Source: Paenibacillus cellulositrophicus | Lineage (GTDB): Bacteria > Bacillota > Bacilli > Paenibacillales > Paenibacillaceae | Assembly: GCF_009363095.1 (NCBI RefSeq) | Contig: NZ_CP045295.1 | Location: forward strand, 186,001 to 250,000 | Reading direction: 5' to 3' | DNA length: 64,000 nucleotides | Shown: one piece after another, positions 43,262 to 51,217 of the stretch | Numbering within the stretch: the first letter of the stretch is position 1 | Layout: every line of letters starts with the position of its first letter | The notes under the pieces: generated by a model | The model's database searches: none | Told to the model about the DNA's origin: nothing | Seen by the model: only the letters and a program-made list of their open reading frames with translations | Made by a program: the position numbers and the translations under genes

Positions 43262-43355
43262 GTAGTTGACCTCCTTAAGTAAAATGGATTTTATGCATAA
43301 AACTCGATAAGGTATTGGTGTCCGGTTTTTAAACGGATGTGAAAGGTCAAAGATC

Positions 43356-44549
43356 CTATCCCGAATAGATAGAATAATAAGCCTCAGCCAGGCTTCGTAT
43401 ACCTTTTCTGATTTGCTCCTCACTGCAATGACTGAAGCAAAGTCGCAAGTACCGGGCCCCTTTTCCATCGTTGAAAAATGCATTTCCGGAAACAAAGCTT
43501 ACACCTCTTCTGTGTGCCAAAGGAGCTACGGCATTTACATCCACATGTTCGCCAAATGTAACCCAGATGAAGAATCCCCCGTCTGGTACGGATACCTGGA
43601 TCTCACTACCCAGTTCTTCATGCAGAGCCCGGATCATCGTATCCCGCCGACTGCGGTAACGATCGCTCAGACGCTCTACCTGCCTATCAAAATCATAGTA
43701 TTCAAGAAGTTCACCTACGATCTCCTGCGTAAATGGGTTAAGCTGGCTCCCCAGCGATAAAGTGGCCATGTACTGGATGATTTCTTCCGGGGCGATAACC
43801 CAACCCAGCCGGAGCCCCGGACCCAGCGTTTTCGAAAAGGTACTCACGTAGATTACCCGTTCCGGAACAAACGAGTACACAGCAGGGAGGGTGGTCCCGT
43901 TGAAACTCAGCTCAGCGTATGCATCATCCTCTAAGATATACACATCATAATCTTTGGCTAGTTGCGCCAGCTGCCGTCTGCGCCCAATAGGTAGCGTTGA
44001 ACCTGTAGGATTTTGAAAGGTTGGCATGACGTAGATAAATTTAGGTAATTTGCGGCCTTCTTCCGATGCCTTCTGTAGAGCCTCTTCAACCCGATTCACC
44101 TGCAGACCTTCTTCGTCTACAGGAAAGGAGCGAATATGTGCGCCGGCAGCTCGAAAGGATTGCAGGGCATTGAAGAAGGTCGGCGCTTCCACCCACACCT
44201 CATCCCCGGGATTTATCAGAATCCGTGCAGTCAGATCAATCCCCTGAATCGCCCCAAACACCGGAAGAAAGTTGCCTCCTTCCGCATGCAAGCCAAATTT
44301 GCGAACTCGATTTAGCACCCAAGACTTGACTCTAACAGGCCCTTGAGCACCCGAATAATGCAGCAGATCAACCCGGGGCACTTGAAGGGCGGCATTAGCC
44401 GCCTCGTTTAATTCCCTGATAGGCAAGAGATCCGACGCCGGAAAACCATACGATAGATGGACATGCTCTGGTTCTGCCGATTTCGTGCCACCTAACGACG
44501 GTGGCGGTAAATGGTTGGAAAAGCGGGACGAATAAGCTAGGTTCCCCAT
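43356..44549 (-). CDS. PLP-dependent class I aminotransferase (MocR/AadAT-like)
   Basis: 397 residues. YSGAQGPVRVKSWVLNRV, FGAIQGIDLTARILINPGD, VMPTFQNPTGSTLPIGRR with the substrate/PLP asparagine-proline, ILEDDAYAELSFNG, and the PLP lysine in STFSKTLGPGLRLGW. It belongs to the 2-aminoadipate/multi-substrate transaminase group, without the GntR DNA-binding domain of MocR. ATG 44,549 follows AAGGAGGGGG. First gene of the cluster reading into the dehydrogenase and SsuABC genes, so it may deaminate the imported compound or one of its products. Confidence 0.87.
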   Translation of the reverse strand: MGNLAYSSRFSNHLPPPSLGGTKSAEPEHVHLSYGFPASDLLPIRELNEAANAALQVPRVDLLHYSGAQGPVRVKSWVLNRVRKFGLHAEGGNFLPVFGAIQGIDLTARILINPGDEVWVEAPTFFNALQSFRAAGAHIRSFPVDEEGLQVNRVEEALQKASEEGRKLPKFIYVMPTFQNPTGSTLPIGRRRQLAQLAKDYDVYILEDDAYAELSFNGTTLPAVYSFVPERVIYVSTFSKTLGPGLRLGWVIAPEEIIQYMATLSLGSQLNPFTQEIVGELLEYYDFDRQVERLSDRYRSRRDTMIRALHEELGSEIQVSVPDGGFFIWVTFGEHVDVNAVAPLAHRRGVSFVSGNAFFNDGKGARYLRLCFSHCSEEQIRKGIRSLAEAYYSIYSG

Positions 44550-44600
44550 AAATAATAACCCCCTCCTTCTAATCATCATTGAAATGTAGAGTGATAAAAC

Positions 44601-44625
44601 CAATAATTCCGATATGTTTTATGAT
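44601..44625 (-). promoter_or_regulatory. Possible CymR-like box upstream of the sulfonate cluster
   Basis: On the minus strand ATAAAACATATCGGAATTAT with TGG following contains the GGAATTAT core I associate with CymR sites of cysteine-metabolism genes in Bacillus. It is about 52 bases before the aminotransferase start. Resemblance is from memory, so the call is weak. Confidence 0.35.
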
Positions 44626-44737
44626 AATCGAACAAAACCATGCTTCATAATAGAACAATCAAATATAAGGATTGATTTTTTATCAGGGACATAAAAAGAA
44701 GAACCTTATCTGGACTTGATGAACGTCTATGCATAAG

Positions 44738-44763
44738 AAAAGGCACCCGTTTAGGGTGCACCC
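44738..44763 (-). terminator. Terminator after the MDR oxidoreductase
   Basis: GCACCC/GGGTGC stem with a five-base loop; on the minus strand CCTTTTCTTATG follows. About 165 bases past the stop at 44,927. Confidence 0.5.
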
Positions 44764-44775
44764 AAAGGAATCTAT

Positions 44776-44940
44776 GTGGGGCATCTTTCTTTAGGAGCCA
44801 TAATTCAGCCCAATACACAAACGGATCCGAATTTCATTGCTGATGCCTGGTTTGAAATGTATTCAAATAAGAATAAAGCGGGGGAGACATTTCCTATTGG
44901 CGTAACCTCGCGGCCATTTGGGGGTATTAATTTTCTAAAT
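44776..44940 (+). pseudogene. Short coding fragment of unknown family
   Basis: MGHLSLGAIIQPNTQTDPNF, IADAWFEMYSNKNKAGETFP, IGVTSRPFGGINF reads as natural protein for about 55 codons and then runs into the antisense of the MDR gene. No RBS and no start context. Probably the remains of a gene; family not recognised. Confidence 0.25.
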
Positions 44941-45868
44941 GCAGGACTGCTTTTCCGCTATACTTCCGTTCCATTAATTGATCCGCTACCCGTTTGATAT
45001 CTGTCCATGGTGCTTCCACCTCAATTCTGGGAATCATTGTTCCTTCCGCGATCTGCTCAGTAAGATACCGCAAATCATCCGGTACGGAATAGCCCTTTAA
45101 TTCTTCTAACAAATACAATCCATATAAAGTCGTCCGGCCCGTATGAATTAAGTTCCTTACGTCGATGGATGTAAATGGTGAGCAGGAATACCCCATCGTT
45201 ACACCAACACCCTCAGGTGCCAGATGGGATAGCAGACTCGCAAGCGTATTCCCGCCAACTGTGTCTATGATCAGATCATAAGGTCCAAACTGCCCCGCTC
45301 TTTCGGAGAGTTCACCAACAATAATCTGATTTGCCCCGTCTTCACGAACCAGATTGGCCTTCTCTTCCGATCTGGCTGTTCCGACCACGAATGCTCCTGT
45401 CCGGGCAGCGAGCTGATGGGCATAAACGCCAACCCCGCCCGTAGATCCAGTTATCAACACCTTTTTCCCAAGAAGAAGCCCCCTTTTTTTAAGCGCATAG
45501 AGGGCGCTGAGCCCGGCGACTGGAATCGTTGATGCCTGTGCAAAAGAAACCGAATCTGGTATTTCAGACATCAAGGAAGTCCGGGCAGCAATTTGTTCTG
45601 CCCAAGCGCTGGAAGGGAGTAGTCCGACGACACGGCTCCCTTTTGCCGGCCCCGATCCGTCTGCAGCCTGATCGATCACGATGCCTGAATAATCCCATCC
45701 TAGCCGTTGCTCAATGACTCCGCTCAAGGAATCCCTGATTTCACCACGGTTTAGAGAAATGGCTTTTACTTGAACGATTGCCTCATTATATTGGGGGATC
45801 GGCGGTTCCACTTCCTTTATAATAAGCCGCTCTGTAACTAACGGGTCTGCTATGATTGCACGTACCAT
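44927..45868 (-). CDS. Zinc-type alcohol dehydrogenase / quinone oxidoreductase family (MDR)
   Basis: 313 residues. N-terminal GroES-like domain (VKAISLNRGEIRD, LGWDYSGIVIDQAADGSG) and Rossmann domain with VLITGSTGGVGVYAHQLAAR, the NADPH-binding AxxGxxG-like loop. Catalytic zinc ligands of true alcohol dehydrogenases are missing, as in quinone oxidoreductase-type MDR enzymes. It probably reduces a quinone or an activated alkene with NADPH. Divergent from an MmyB-type regulator gene at 45,994, which may control it; this pairing is common for oxidoreductases with this regulator type. Confidence 0.87.
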   Translation of the reverse strand: MVRAIIADPLVTERLIIKEVEPPIPQYNEAIVQVKAISLNRGEIRDSLSGVIEQRLGWDYSGIVIDQAADGSGPAKGSRVVGLLPSSAWAEQIAARTSLMSEIPDSVSFAQASTIPVAGLSALYALKKRGLLLGKKVLITGSTGGVGVYAHQLAARTGAFVVGTARSEEKANLVREDGANQIIVGELSERAGQFGPYDLIIDTVGGNTLASLLSHLAPEGVGVTMGYSCSPFTSIDVRNLIHTGRTTLYGLYLLEELKGYSVPDDLRYLTEQIAEGTMIPRIEVEAPWTDIKRVADQLMERKYSGKAVLHLEN

Positions 45869-45906
45869 GATTGCTCCTCCTCGGCGTATATTGGATAACC
45901 CCCAAA

Positions 45907-45935
45907 TTGACAGGGGATTTACCTAGGAGTATAAT
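45907..45935 (+). promoter_or_regulatory. Sigma-A promoter of the MmyB-type regulator gene
   Basis: TTGACA, a 17-base spacer and TATAAT, both consensus boxes perfect. The spacer ends in CCTAGGAG, whose CCTAGG palindrome could be an operator. It is about 58 bases before the ATG at 45,994. Confidence 0.8.
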
Positions 45936-45993
45936 TCTCTAACATCTTTTGACCAAGAGTAAAAATACACCTCCCGGAAAGAGGAGATGAACC

Positions 45994-46914
45994 ATGATTT
46001 ATTCATCCAATGCTCATATGGAGACAAAAGTTCTTAAAGCGGTAATCGGTGAAATCGAAGCGGTCAGAAGCAAACGCCAACAGCGATACCGCGAACTCCA
46101 GTCCCACCCGGAACTGAAACGATTTACTCAGCAAGAGCTAAACGATGTAGCCTTTACTTCGTATAAAAACATATTATCCGGCCGCTCAAGACGCATTCCA
46201 AGCCGGACGGCTATCATGGATATTGCCGATTATCTGGAGTGTACATCAGCAGAACGAAATGATCTTCTGCTTGCCGCAGGCTATATCCCGGAACATTACG
46301 AATTGGCGGGAACAGCTCTTAAACTAGCCTTAGAACAAGCCAAGCTGATCCTGAGTGGTCTTCCTCTCCCCGCCTTCATTGCGACCCACAAGTTTGATAT
46401 TACTGACATGAATCCCATGTTTCAGGGTTTGTATGGTGTGAGTTATGATACGCTTCACCATGGTCGTTTTAATATGATCCACAATCATTTCAGTCCCGAT
46501 TTACCCATTCGTAAACGGTCCTCATTCAACGAGGAATCATTCCAGAAATGGGAATCTCATGCCATATACGGAATTCAGACCTTTAAGCTGAATAATATGT
46601 ATTTTCGTCACGACGCTTGGTATCGTGACTTACTGCAAGATTTTAACCGATTTGAAGAATTTAGAACCTATTGGGATTATGAAGCGGAGTCACCTATAGA
46701 CCCTATTTTCGAGCCAAAAATGCTCCTCGTTCGTAAAGGAGAAGATTCGGAATGGTTTCCCATTCGCGTGCGCCAGATCCACATAACCGTCAGCAGCTAC
46801 ATGTTTCCCCGAATTGAGGCTTTTTTGCCCGAAGACCTTCCGGCGAGACACATGTTTGAGTGGCTGGGTTGTCCTGTTGAATCTATGCTTGACCGTTATC
46901 AAGTGATAATCTAA
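45994..46914 (+). CDS. XRE-family regulator with MmyB-like ligand-binding domain
   Basis: 306 residues. An N-terminal helix-turn-helix (FTQQELNDVAFTSYKNILSG, RTAIMDIADYLECTSAERND) is followed by the MmyB-like domain LPLPAFIATHKFDITDMNPM onward, which resembles a PAS-like fold that binds fatty acids or similar ligands. The HTH differs from Streptomyces MmyB in its longer spacing. It likely controls the divergent MDR oxidoreductase. RBS GGAAAGAGGAG lies before the ATG and a consensus promoter sits upstream. Confidence 0.82.
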   Translation: MIYSSNAHMETKVLKAVIGEIEAVRSKRQQRYRELQSHPELKRFTQQELNDVAFTSYKNILSGRSRRIPSRTAIMDIADYLECTSAERNDLLLAAGYIPEHYELAGTALKLALEQAKLILSGLPLPAFIATHKFDITDMNPMFQGLYGVSYDTLHHGRFNMIHNHFSPDLPIRKRSSFNEESFQKWESHAIYGIQTFKLNNMYFRHDAWYRDLLQDFNRFEEFRTYWDYEAESPIDPIFEPKMLLVRKGEDSEWFPIRVRQIHITVSSYMFPRIEAFLPEDLPARHMFEWLGCPVESMLDRYQVII

Positions 46915-46966
46915 ACTTTGAACGGGCAATCCATTTGGCAAGAATAGAACGTAAATCGTTAAAACC

Positions 46967-47021
46967 AAAAAAAGCCGCAGCTATGCGGCTTTTCAGCATG
47001 TATGTTCTTGTCGTCTTACAG
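46967..47021 (+). repeat. Dispersed repeat, family I (best-preserved copy)
   Basis: AAAAAAAGCCGCAGCTATGC then GGCTTTTCAGCATG and TATGTTCTTGTCGTCTTAC. A perfect GCCGCA/TGCGGC stem with an A run before and a T run after makes it a functional terminator for the regulator gene ending at 46,914. Confidence 0.75.
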
Positions 47022-47204
47022 AAGATCAAATTAATCTTGCCACAGCTCATTCGATTCTCGTATGGCTGCTGCAGAGGTTTTTCCCACGCTATTAAAGGCA
47101 ATGTCTCCGTGTCCCCTTCTCTTTTATCCCTTCGTTTATTCATATACTGTACGAGGTAGGCATCTTTTCAACAATTTTATTCGTAAACAATTCTTTTACA
47201 TCGG

Positions 47205-47375
47205 TTTTGGCATCCGCTCTTGACCGGCTTTTCGGCTGCCAGAAAACAATCCGACAGCCAGCAGCAATGCCAGGGATATGATGAAGAATCCCGCCCAGAC
47301 TATAACCTCTACAGACGCGCGATTAATCACCACTCCCCCAATGCCTGAAAGCGCTGCAGCTGAAAGCTTTTATTA
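47205..47375 (-). pseudogene. MFS transporter, C-terminal remnant
   Basis: ALSGIGGVVINRASVEVIVW followed by AGFFIISLALLLAVGLFSG and SRKAGQERMPKPM with a stop reads as the last one to two helices and tail of a sugar-efflux-type major facilitator. Nothing upstream belongs to it. It is not the missing half of the fragment at 20,590 by any evidence here, but both are AraJ-like. Confidence 0.5.
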
Positions 47376-47379
47376 AACT

Positions 47380-47664
47380 GTCCCCATCCTTGACCACCAT
47401 ATCCGACGATCTGACGAGTGGGCTTAAGCTGCCAAATGCCAGGTTTCGGTAGCTTCATTGAGGATGGTAAATGTGCATCTGCACCGTTAAAGGACCGAAC
47501 AATGATGTAGGAATATCAAAAATAAACGGATTTATCTTCTCACCGGATTTTATATTAATGGCATCGACTTTAAATTCCCCGTCCAAATCAGCTTTACTTC
47601 CCCATAAGTGCCACAGCTTAATGAGGCCGCCGGATATTGCTGGCAGCCCCATACTTAGATTCAC
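47380..47664 (-). pseudogene. DUF4871-like protein, frameshifted remnant
   Basis: LIKLWHLWGSKADLDGEFKV, then AINIKSGEKINPFIFDIPTS and, after a frameshift, GADAHLPSSMKLPKPGIWQL. The order WHFWG, TGEKINP and GADAH-x-PS-x-M-x-LP-x-x-GIW matches the DUF4871 family of secreted or membrane-linked Bacillus proteins. The signal sequence and the final strand are missing. Family naming is from memory. Confidence 0.5.
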
Positions 47665-47838
47665 TATAGAATTAACTTCTTACGTTAGCGGAGCCGATAG
47701 CTAATGGTTTAATCTCATACGATCTCCGTTCATTATTTCCGACTACGTATTCTTTCCTCAAAATTCCGTACAGATCTGTAATGTGAATCCTTATCAACCA
47801 CGGTTAACCATATATGTAGAACATTTAGTGTTATAACA

Positions 47839-47890
47839 TAAAAAGCCGCTCCTACGCGGGTATTAAGCGTCTATGTTCCTGTCGCTTACA
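47839..47890 (+). repeat. Dispersed repeat, family I (diverged)
   Basis: ATAAAAAGCCGCTCCTACGC then GGGTATTAAGCGTC and TATGTTCCTGTCGCTTACA. Same spacing as other copies. Confidence 0.6.
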
Positions 47891-47918
47891 AAATAAACAG
47901 CACCCCCCTACTCTGCGT

Positions 47919-48014
47919 TATCCTGCCCGTTAGTTGAGGAAAAAGCAGCCAGCTCCAGCTTTCAGGTCGGCTACCCTCAGTTATCTTCATTGAGCTATCA
48001 TTTCCCGTTAGCTT
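47919..48014. repeat. Dispersed repeat, family II, full copy
   Basis: Left end TTATCCTGCCCGTTAGTTGA, a central G/C-rich imperfect hairpin (AGCAGCCAGC...GGTCGGCT), right end GCTATCATTTCCCGTTAGCT. The two ends are direct, not inverted, repeats. The right end stops 15 bases before the NUDIX stop codon. Confidence 0.7.
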
Positions 48015-48028
48015 AAAGGACTTGGTTG

Positions 48029-48547
48029 CTACACTTCAGGTTGTACACCGTGAGGGTCTAAGCGAGAAATCCGTTGAAACGGCTTTGTCTTCCAGAATTC
48101 ATACGGTACGAGCCCCTTACTCCGAATTGCATCTAATGATCGTGACTTCATATGAGGACGAGTAATGTACTGTTCTATGTTGCTCACCGTCAACCTTACA
48201 AACATAGCTTCCATTATCTCTTCTGGCTGAATTTTTAATTGGCCATCAATGATGTCTGCTCTAAATACCACCGATAATAGATTGCTTGTTTCCTTGTAAT
48301 AAACACCCGTTACACCAATGGGACGTATCAGAATTCCAGTCTCTTCTAGGACTTCACGAGTAATTGCATCATCAAGTGATTCACCTTCTTCTACATTTCC
48401 ACCAGGGAATTCCCACGTATCCGAGCGCCAATGAGTCTTTACTAACAGAACTTCACCTTTATTATTCTCAATGAGTGCCGACACTGAAATCTGATGTTTT
48501 GGCGGCAAATATGCATCTACCAAAGAAATCCCCCCATTCACGAGCAT
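48029..48547 (-). CDS. NUDIX hydrolase (MutT-like)
   Basis: 172 residues at most. NUDIX box at about residues 48-72: PGGNVEEGESLDDAITREVL then EETGIL, all catalytic glutamates present. N-terminal strand HQISVSALIENNKGEVLLVK and the W in DTWEFPGG are typical of MutT-like members that hydrolyse modified nucleotides. Start is uncertain: ATG 48,547 has no spacing to GAGG, GTG 48,541 is six bases from it, and TTG 48,523 is six bases from GGGGGG. Flanked on both sides by full family II repeats. It is not similar enough to the NUDIX gene at 17,019 to be a copy. Confidence 0.88.
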   Translation of the reverse strand: MLVNGGISLVDAYLPPKHQISVSALIENNKGEVLLVKTHWRSDTWEFPGGNVEEGESLDDAITREVLEETGILIRPIGVTGVYYKETSNLLSVVFRADIIDGQLKIQPEEIMEAMFVRLTVSNIEQYITRPHMKSRSLDAIRSKGLVPYEFWKTKPFQRISRLDPHGVQPEV

Positions 48548-48616
48548 CCTCGATCACCACATAATATGAAATTAACTTCATTTTCCATAGTACAACCATA
48601 TATTTGATGTCGTGAT

Positions 48617-48710
48617 ACTATACTGCCCGTTATTTTAAAAAAAGCATCCGGCCAAAAAGCCGGCTGCCTTTAAATGTCTTCATTCAGCTATCGTTCACAG
48701 TTAGTTTAAC
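48617..48710. repeat. Dispersed repeat, family II, full copy
   Basis: Left end ACTATACTGCCCGTTATTTT, hairpin AGCATCCGGC/GCCGGCTGCC around CAAAAA, right end GCTATCGTTCACAGTTAGTT. The clearest hairpin of the family; could terminate the transcript of the gene fragment to its right. Confidence 0.75.
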
Positions 48711-48724
48711 TTTTTAAAAAACTA

Positions 48725-48845
48725 TTACTGTTCAAGTCCTACAAAATTGCATCGCCAATCAGAAACCCATGCGGGAAAATACCCTAATCGATGAGCTACT
48801 CTCTGTGAGGCAATGTTACTGGCGATTACATCATAACTTGGTAGC
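48725..48845 (-). pseudogene. GNAT acetyltransferase, C-terminal remnant
   Basis: PSYDVIASNIASQRVAHRLG followed by YFPAWVSDWRCNF is the last part of a GNAT N-acetyltransferase (motif A/B region with N-x-x-S-x-x-V-x-x-x-LGY). The acetyl-CoA loop and N terminus are missing, replaced by the FAH gene. The stop is 15 bases from the family II repeat end at 48,710, the same geometry as for the intact cassette-like genes. Confidence 0.6.
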
Positions 48846-48851
48846 GCGCGC

Positions 48852-49733
48852 TTATTCGGATATCATGCGGTTCGTGAGGCTGCCCAACTTCTCGATGTTG
48901 ATCGTGACGATGTCGCCGGCCTTTAAGTAGACCTGATTCTCTGGCGGTTTGCCGAGCACGACGCCTTCCGGCGTCCCCGTCAAAATAATGTCGCCGGGCA
49001 CGAGCGTCATATGATGCGAAATGTAGCTGACGATCTCGTCGCAGCGGAAAATCATGTCCGACGTGTTGGAATGCTGTCGCACTTCGCCGTTTACTATGCA
49101 CTTGATGTCTAATGCGTTCGGATCGCCGACCTCGTCCGCGGTAACGAGGTACGGCCCGAGCGGCGAAAATTTGTCGCACGACTTCCCGAGCAGCCACTGC
49201 TGAGTGCGCATCTGCAGGTCACGCGCGGACAAATCGTTAGCGGCGCAGTAGCCGAATACGTAGTCTAGCGCCTCTTCCTTGGCGACATATTTGGCCGTCT
49301 TGCCAATCACGATGACGAGCTCCGCTTCGTAGTCAACTTTCTGCGATGTGCGCGGCAGCAGCACGTCTTCGCCGTCAGCAGCCAACGTGTTGCTGAATTT
49401 ACTGAACAGAATCGGATATTCCGGGATTGGCGCGTTTGTCTCCACGGCGTGTTTGCGGTAATTAAGGCCGACGCAAATGATTTTGTTCGGGTGTGTAACA
49501 CACGGTCCGAGCTTGAGACCAGATTTTCCGAGCAGGACGTCGTTGCAAGACGCCAGTGTGCGGTTAACTGCTTGCTGCAGCGTCCGTATCGCTTCCTCCC
49601 CGCCTTCGATCACTTCGTGCACAGTGCGCGGTCCCGGACCGTCGCCAAGCGCCGCCGCAACGTCGACGATGCCTACCTCGGTAGCGACACCGAGGCGGTA
49701 TGTATTGCCTTCAAGATAGGTTAACAGTTTCAT
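48852..49733 (-). CDS. Fumarylacetoacetate hydrolase family protein
   Basis: 293 residues. IICVGLNYRKHAVETNAPIP, VDYEAELVIVIGKTAKYVAK (metal-binding acids), GKSCDKFSPLGPYLVTADEV and DIILTGTPEGVVLGKPP are the conserved blocks of FAH-type hydrolases and 2-oxo-hydratases that cut C-C bonds in sugar-acid or aromatic breakdown. It is GC-rich compared with the repeats and NUDIX gene to the left. An SDR remnant lies just upstream on the same strand, an arrangement known from sugar-acid pathways. The RBS is GGAGGACC before ATG 49,733. Confidence 0.88.
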   Translation of the reverse strand: MKLLTYLEGNTYRLGVATEVGIVDVAAALGDGPGPRTVHEVIEGGEEAIRTLQQAVNRTLASCNDVLLGKSGLKLGPCVTHPNKIICVGLNYRKHAVETNAPIPEYPILFSKFSNTLAADGEDVLLPRTSQKVDYEAELVIVIGKTAKYVAKEEALDYVFGYCAANDLSARDLQMRTQQWLLGKSCDKFSPLGPYLVTADEVGDPNALDIKCIVNGEVRQHSNTSDMIFRCDEIVSYISHHMTLVPGDIILTGTPEGVVLGKPPENQVYLKAGDIVTINIEKLGSLTNRMISE

Positions 49734-49753
49734 AGGTTATGGTCCTCCCTAAG

Positions 49754-50045
49754 CATTTTTTCCGAAGACGAGGACGCCATCGATGTAGAGTGGCAAGCCC
49801 ATCATGAACTTCGGTTCGTTGGAGCCGTGGAACAGCGCCTCATACTTTTCCTCCGGATCGGCATACGACTGGCGCAAATATTACTTGACAAACAGAGTCA
49901 AGAAGGATGTTGTACGTACGGTGCGTAGTCGACCTGCATCGACTTGGTCAGGGCGAGCCTCGTGAATCGCCCCGTCGCTGCTGATGTCGGCATGCTTGAT
50001 GAGCGTGGTGCCTCCGACGTACGCCAGGGATCCGGCGAGGAACTT
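49754..50045 (-). pseudogene. Short-chain dehydrogenase (SDR) remnant with internal deletions
   Basis: Pieces on the minus strand: VGGTTLIKHADISSDGAIHE (strand 2 to 3 of an SDR), LTKSMQVDYAPY-like coding around 49,925, and NEPKFMMGLPLYIDGVLVFG at the end, which is the usual SDR C terminus (normally ...TG-x-x-LP-x-DGG). The pieces are in different frames and the catalytic Ser-Tyr-Lys stretch is missing. Identification rests on short matches. Confidence 0.45.
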
Positions 50046-50097
50046 AAGAACTGAAACTAAAATACTGGTGTCTTTACTTTTTAAAGATCAGAATCAA

Positions 50098-50152
50098 GAA
50101 AACTGCCTGTAAGAGAAAAAGTCTTCGATTGAGCTATCGTTCCCGTTAGTTA
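50098..50152. repeat. Dispersed repeat, family II, shortened
   Basis: AAACTGCCTGTAAGAG, no clear hairpin, right end GAGCTATCGTTCCCGTTAGT followed by TA. The stop codon of the methyltransferase gene (TTA on this strand) overlaps the repeat end. Confidence 0.65.
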
Positions 50153-51016
50153 ATTCAGTTCACAAATAAAAGCAGCAACTGGTTTTGAAATGATCAATTC
50201 TCCACCACATGATTCAATTTTTTGTCTAGTTAGAGTAAGGAAAGTGTGTGAGATTGCTTCCCGTTGTTCACGGCTTAATGATATGTCATGATAAGGACCT
50301 TGATAGAGTTGAGTTGCCATATAGTATTTTAACACAGGCTCTGGATCTGTTACCTTGAATCCTGCCTCATAAGTTAATAATTCTACTCGATTAAAGTGCT
50401 CTAACAGTATGGCCTCTCCATTTTCTAAGGAAAAAGGAATCGGATCTTCTTTAATTTCAAATGGTATATGTAACTGATGCATTGTCTCCTGATGCAGTGC
50501 GAAGAATTCAGGCATCCCCCGGCTGCTATTAGTCGTAGCTAAAAATTGTCCTGTATTTCTTAAAACTCTGCAAATTTCCTTCAATCCTTTCCTCAAATCA
50601 GGTAGATGGTAAAGCATGTGATTAGCCATGACAACATCAAACTCATCAGAAAGAAACGGCAATTTCTCAGCGTCAGCAATCATGTGGAGGATAGGTAGCC
50701 CTTCCTGTTCTGCCTGAATACGTGCTGAATTCATAACTCCTTCTGTTAAGTCACAACAAACCATAAACCCACCATTATTCTTCAAAATTTTACTGGTGGG
50801 GATCGAGAACCTCCCATTCCCTGTTCCAATATCAAGAACGCGTTCACTGCCCAACAAGTTAAGCTTATCTATTGTCCAAGTTTCAAACATTTCTGTTGAT
50901 ATTCCGTATTTACACATGACCTCATACTTAGCACTAAGATTATTACCTGTGTTATAAATCAATTGTATGCTTTCTTTATTTTGTGAATTCTCGTAGTAGT
51001 TCCGGACTTGACTCAT
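50150..51016 (-). CDS. Class I SAM-dependent methyltransferase
   Basis: 288 residues. Motif I RVLDIGTGNGRFSIPTSKIL, acidic loop CCDLTEGVMNSARIQAE, IADAEKLPFLSDEFDVVMAN and HMLYHLPDLRKGLKEICRVL are the standard UbiE/COQ5-like methyltransferase blocks. The C-terminal third (GPYHDISLSREQREAISHTF) is less typical and may form the substrate cap. Substrate unknown. Start after AGGAGGGCAAGAAA is ATG 51,016. Family II repeats lie at both ends, with the stop codon in the repeat itself; the gene is AT-rich relative to the GC-rich neighbours on both sides, consistent with separate acquisition. Confidence 0.85.
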   Translation of the reverse strand: MSQVRNYYENSQNKESIQLIYNTGNNLSAKYEVMCKYGISTEMFETWTIDKLNLLGSERVLDIGTGNGRFSIPTSKILKNNGGFMVCCDLTEGVMNSARIQAEQEGLPILHMIADAEKLPFLSDEFDVVMANHMLYHLPDLRKGLKEICRVLRNTGQFLATTNSSRGMPEFFALHQETMHQLHIPFEIKEDPIPFSLENGEAILLEHFNRVELLTYEAGFKVTDPEPVLKYYMATQLYQGPYHDISLSREQREAISHTFLTLTRQKIESCGGELIISKPVAAFICELN

Positions 51017-51125
51017 TTTCTTGCCCTCCTAACCGTACTTTAATTGTTCACAATTTTTAATATAAATTAAAATCTCGATAAAAGTTAGGGGGTGAATTTG
51101 TCGATATTCCTGCAGTCTAATTAGC

Positions 51126-51217
51126 ACTATTTTGCCCTTTAGCTTAATAAAGCTGCCGATCAGCACCGGCAGCCTTCTCCCTGATCGTTTTCTTCAGCTA
51201 ACGTTTCTCGTTAGGTC
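51126..51217. repeat. Dispersed repeat, family II, full copy
   Basis: Left end ACTATTTTGCCCTTTAGCTT, perfect hairpin GCTGCCG/CGGCAGC, right end GCTAACGTTTCTCGTTAGGT. It lies 110 bases upstream of the methyltransferase start. Confidence 0.72.

Noticed and set aside
47919..51217. Family II repeats as integron attC sites
   Set aside because: attC sites need inverted core sites (RYYYAAC and GTTRRRY). Here the ends are direct repeats of one another and no integron integrase is in the window.
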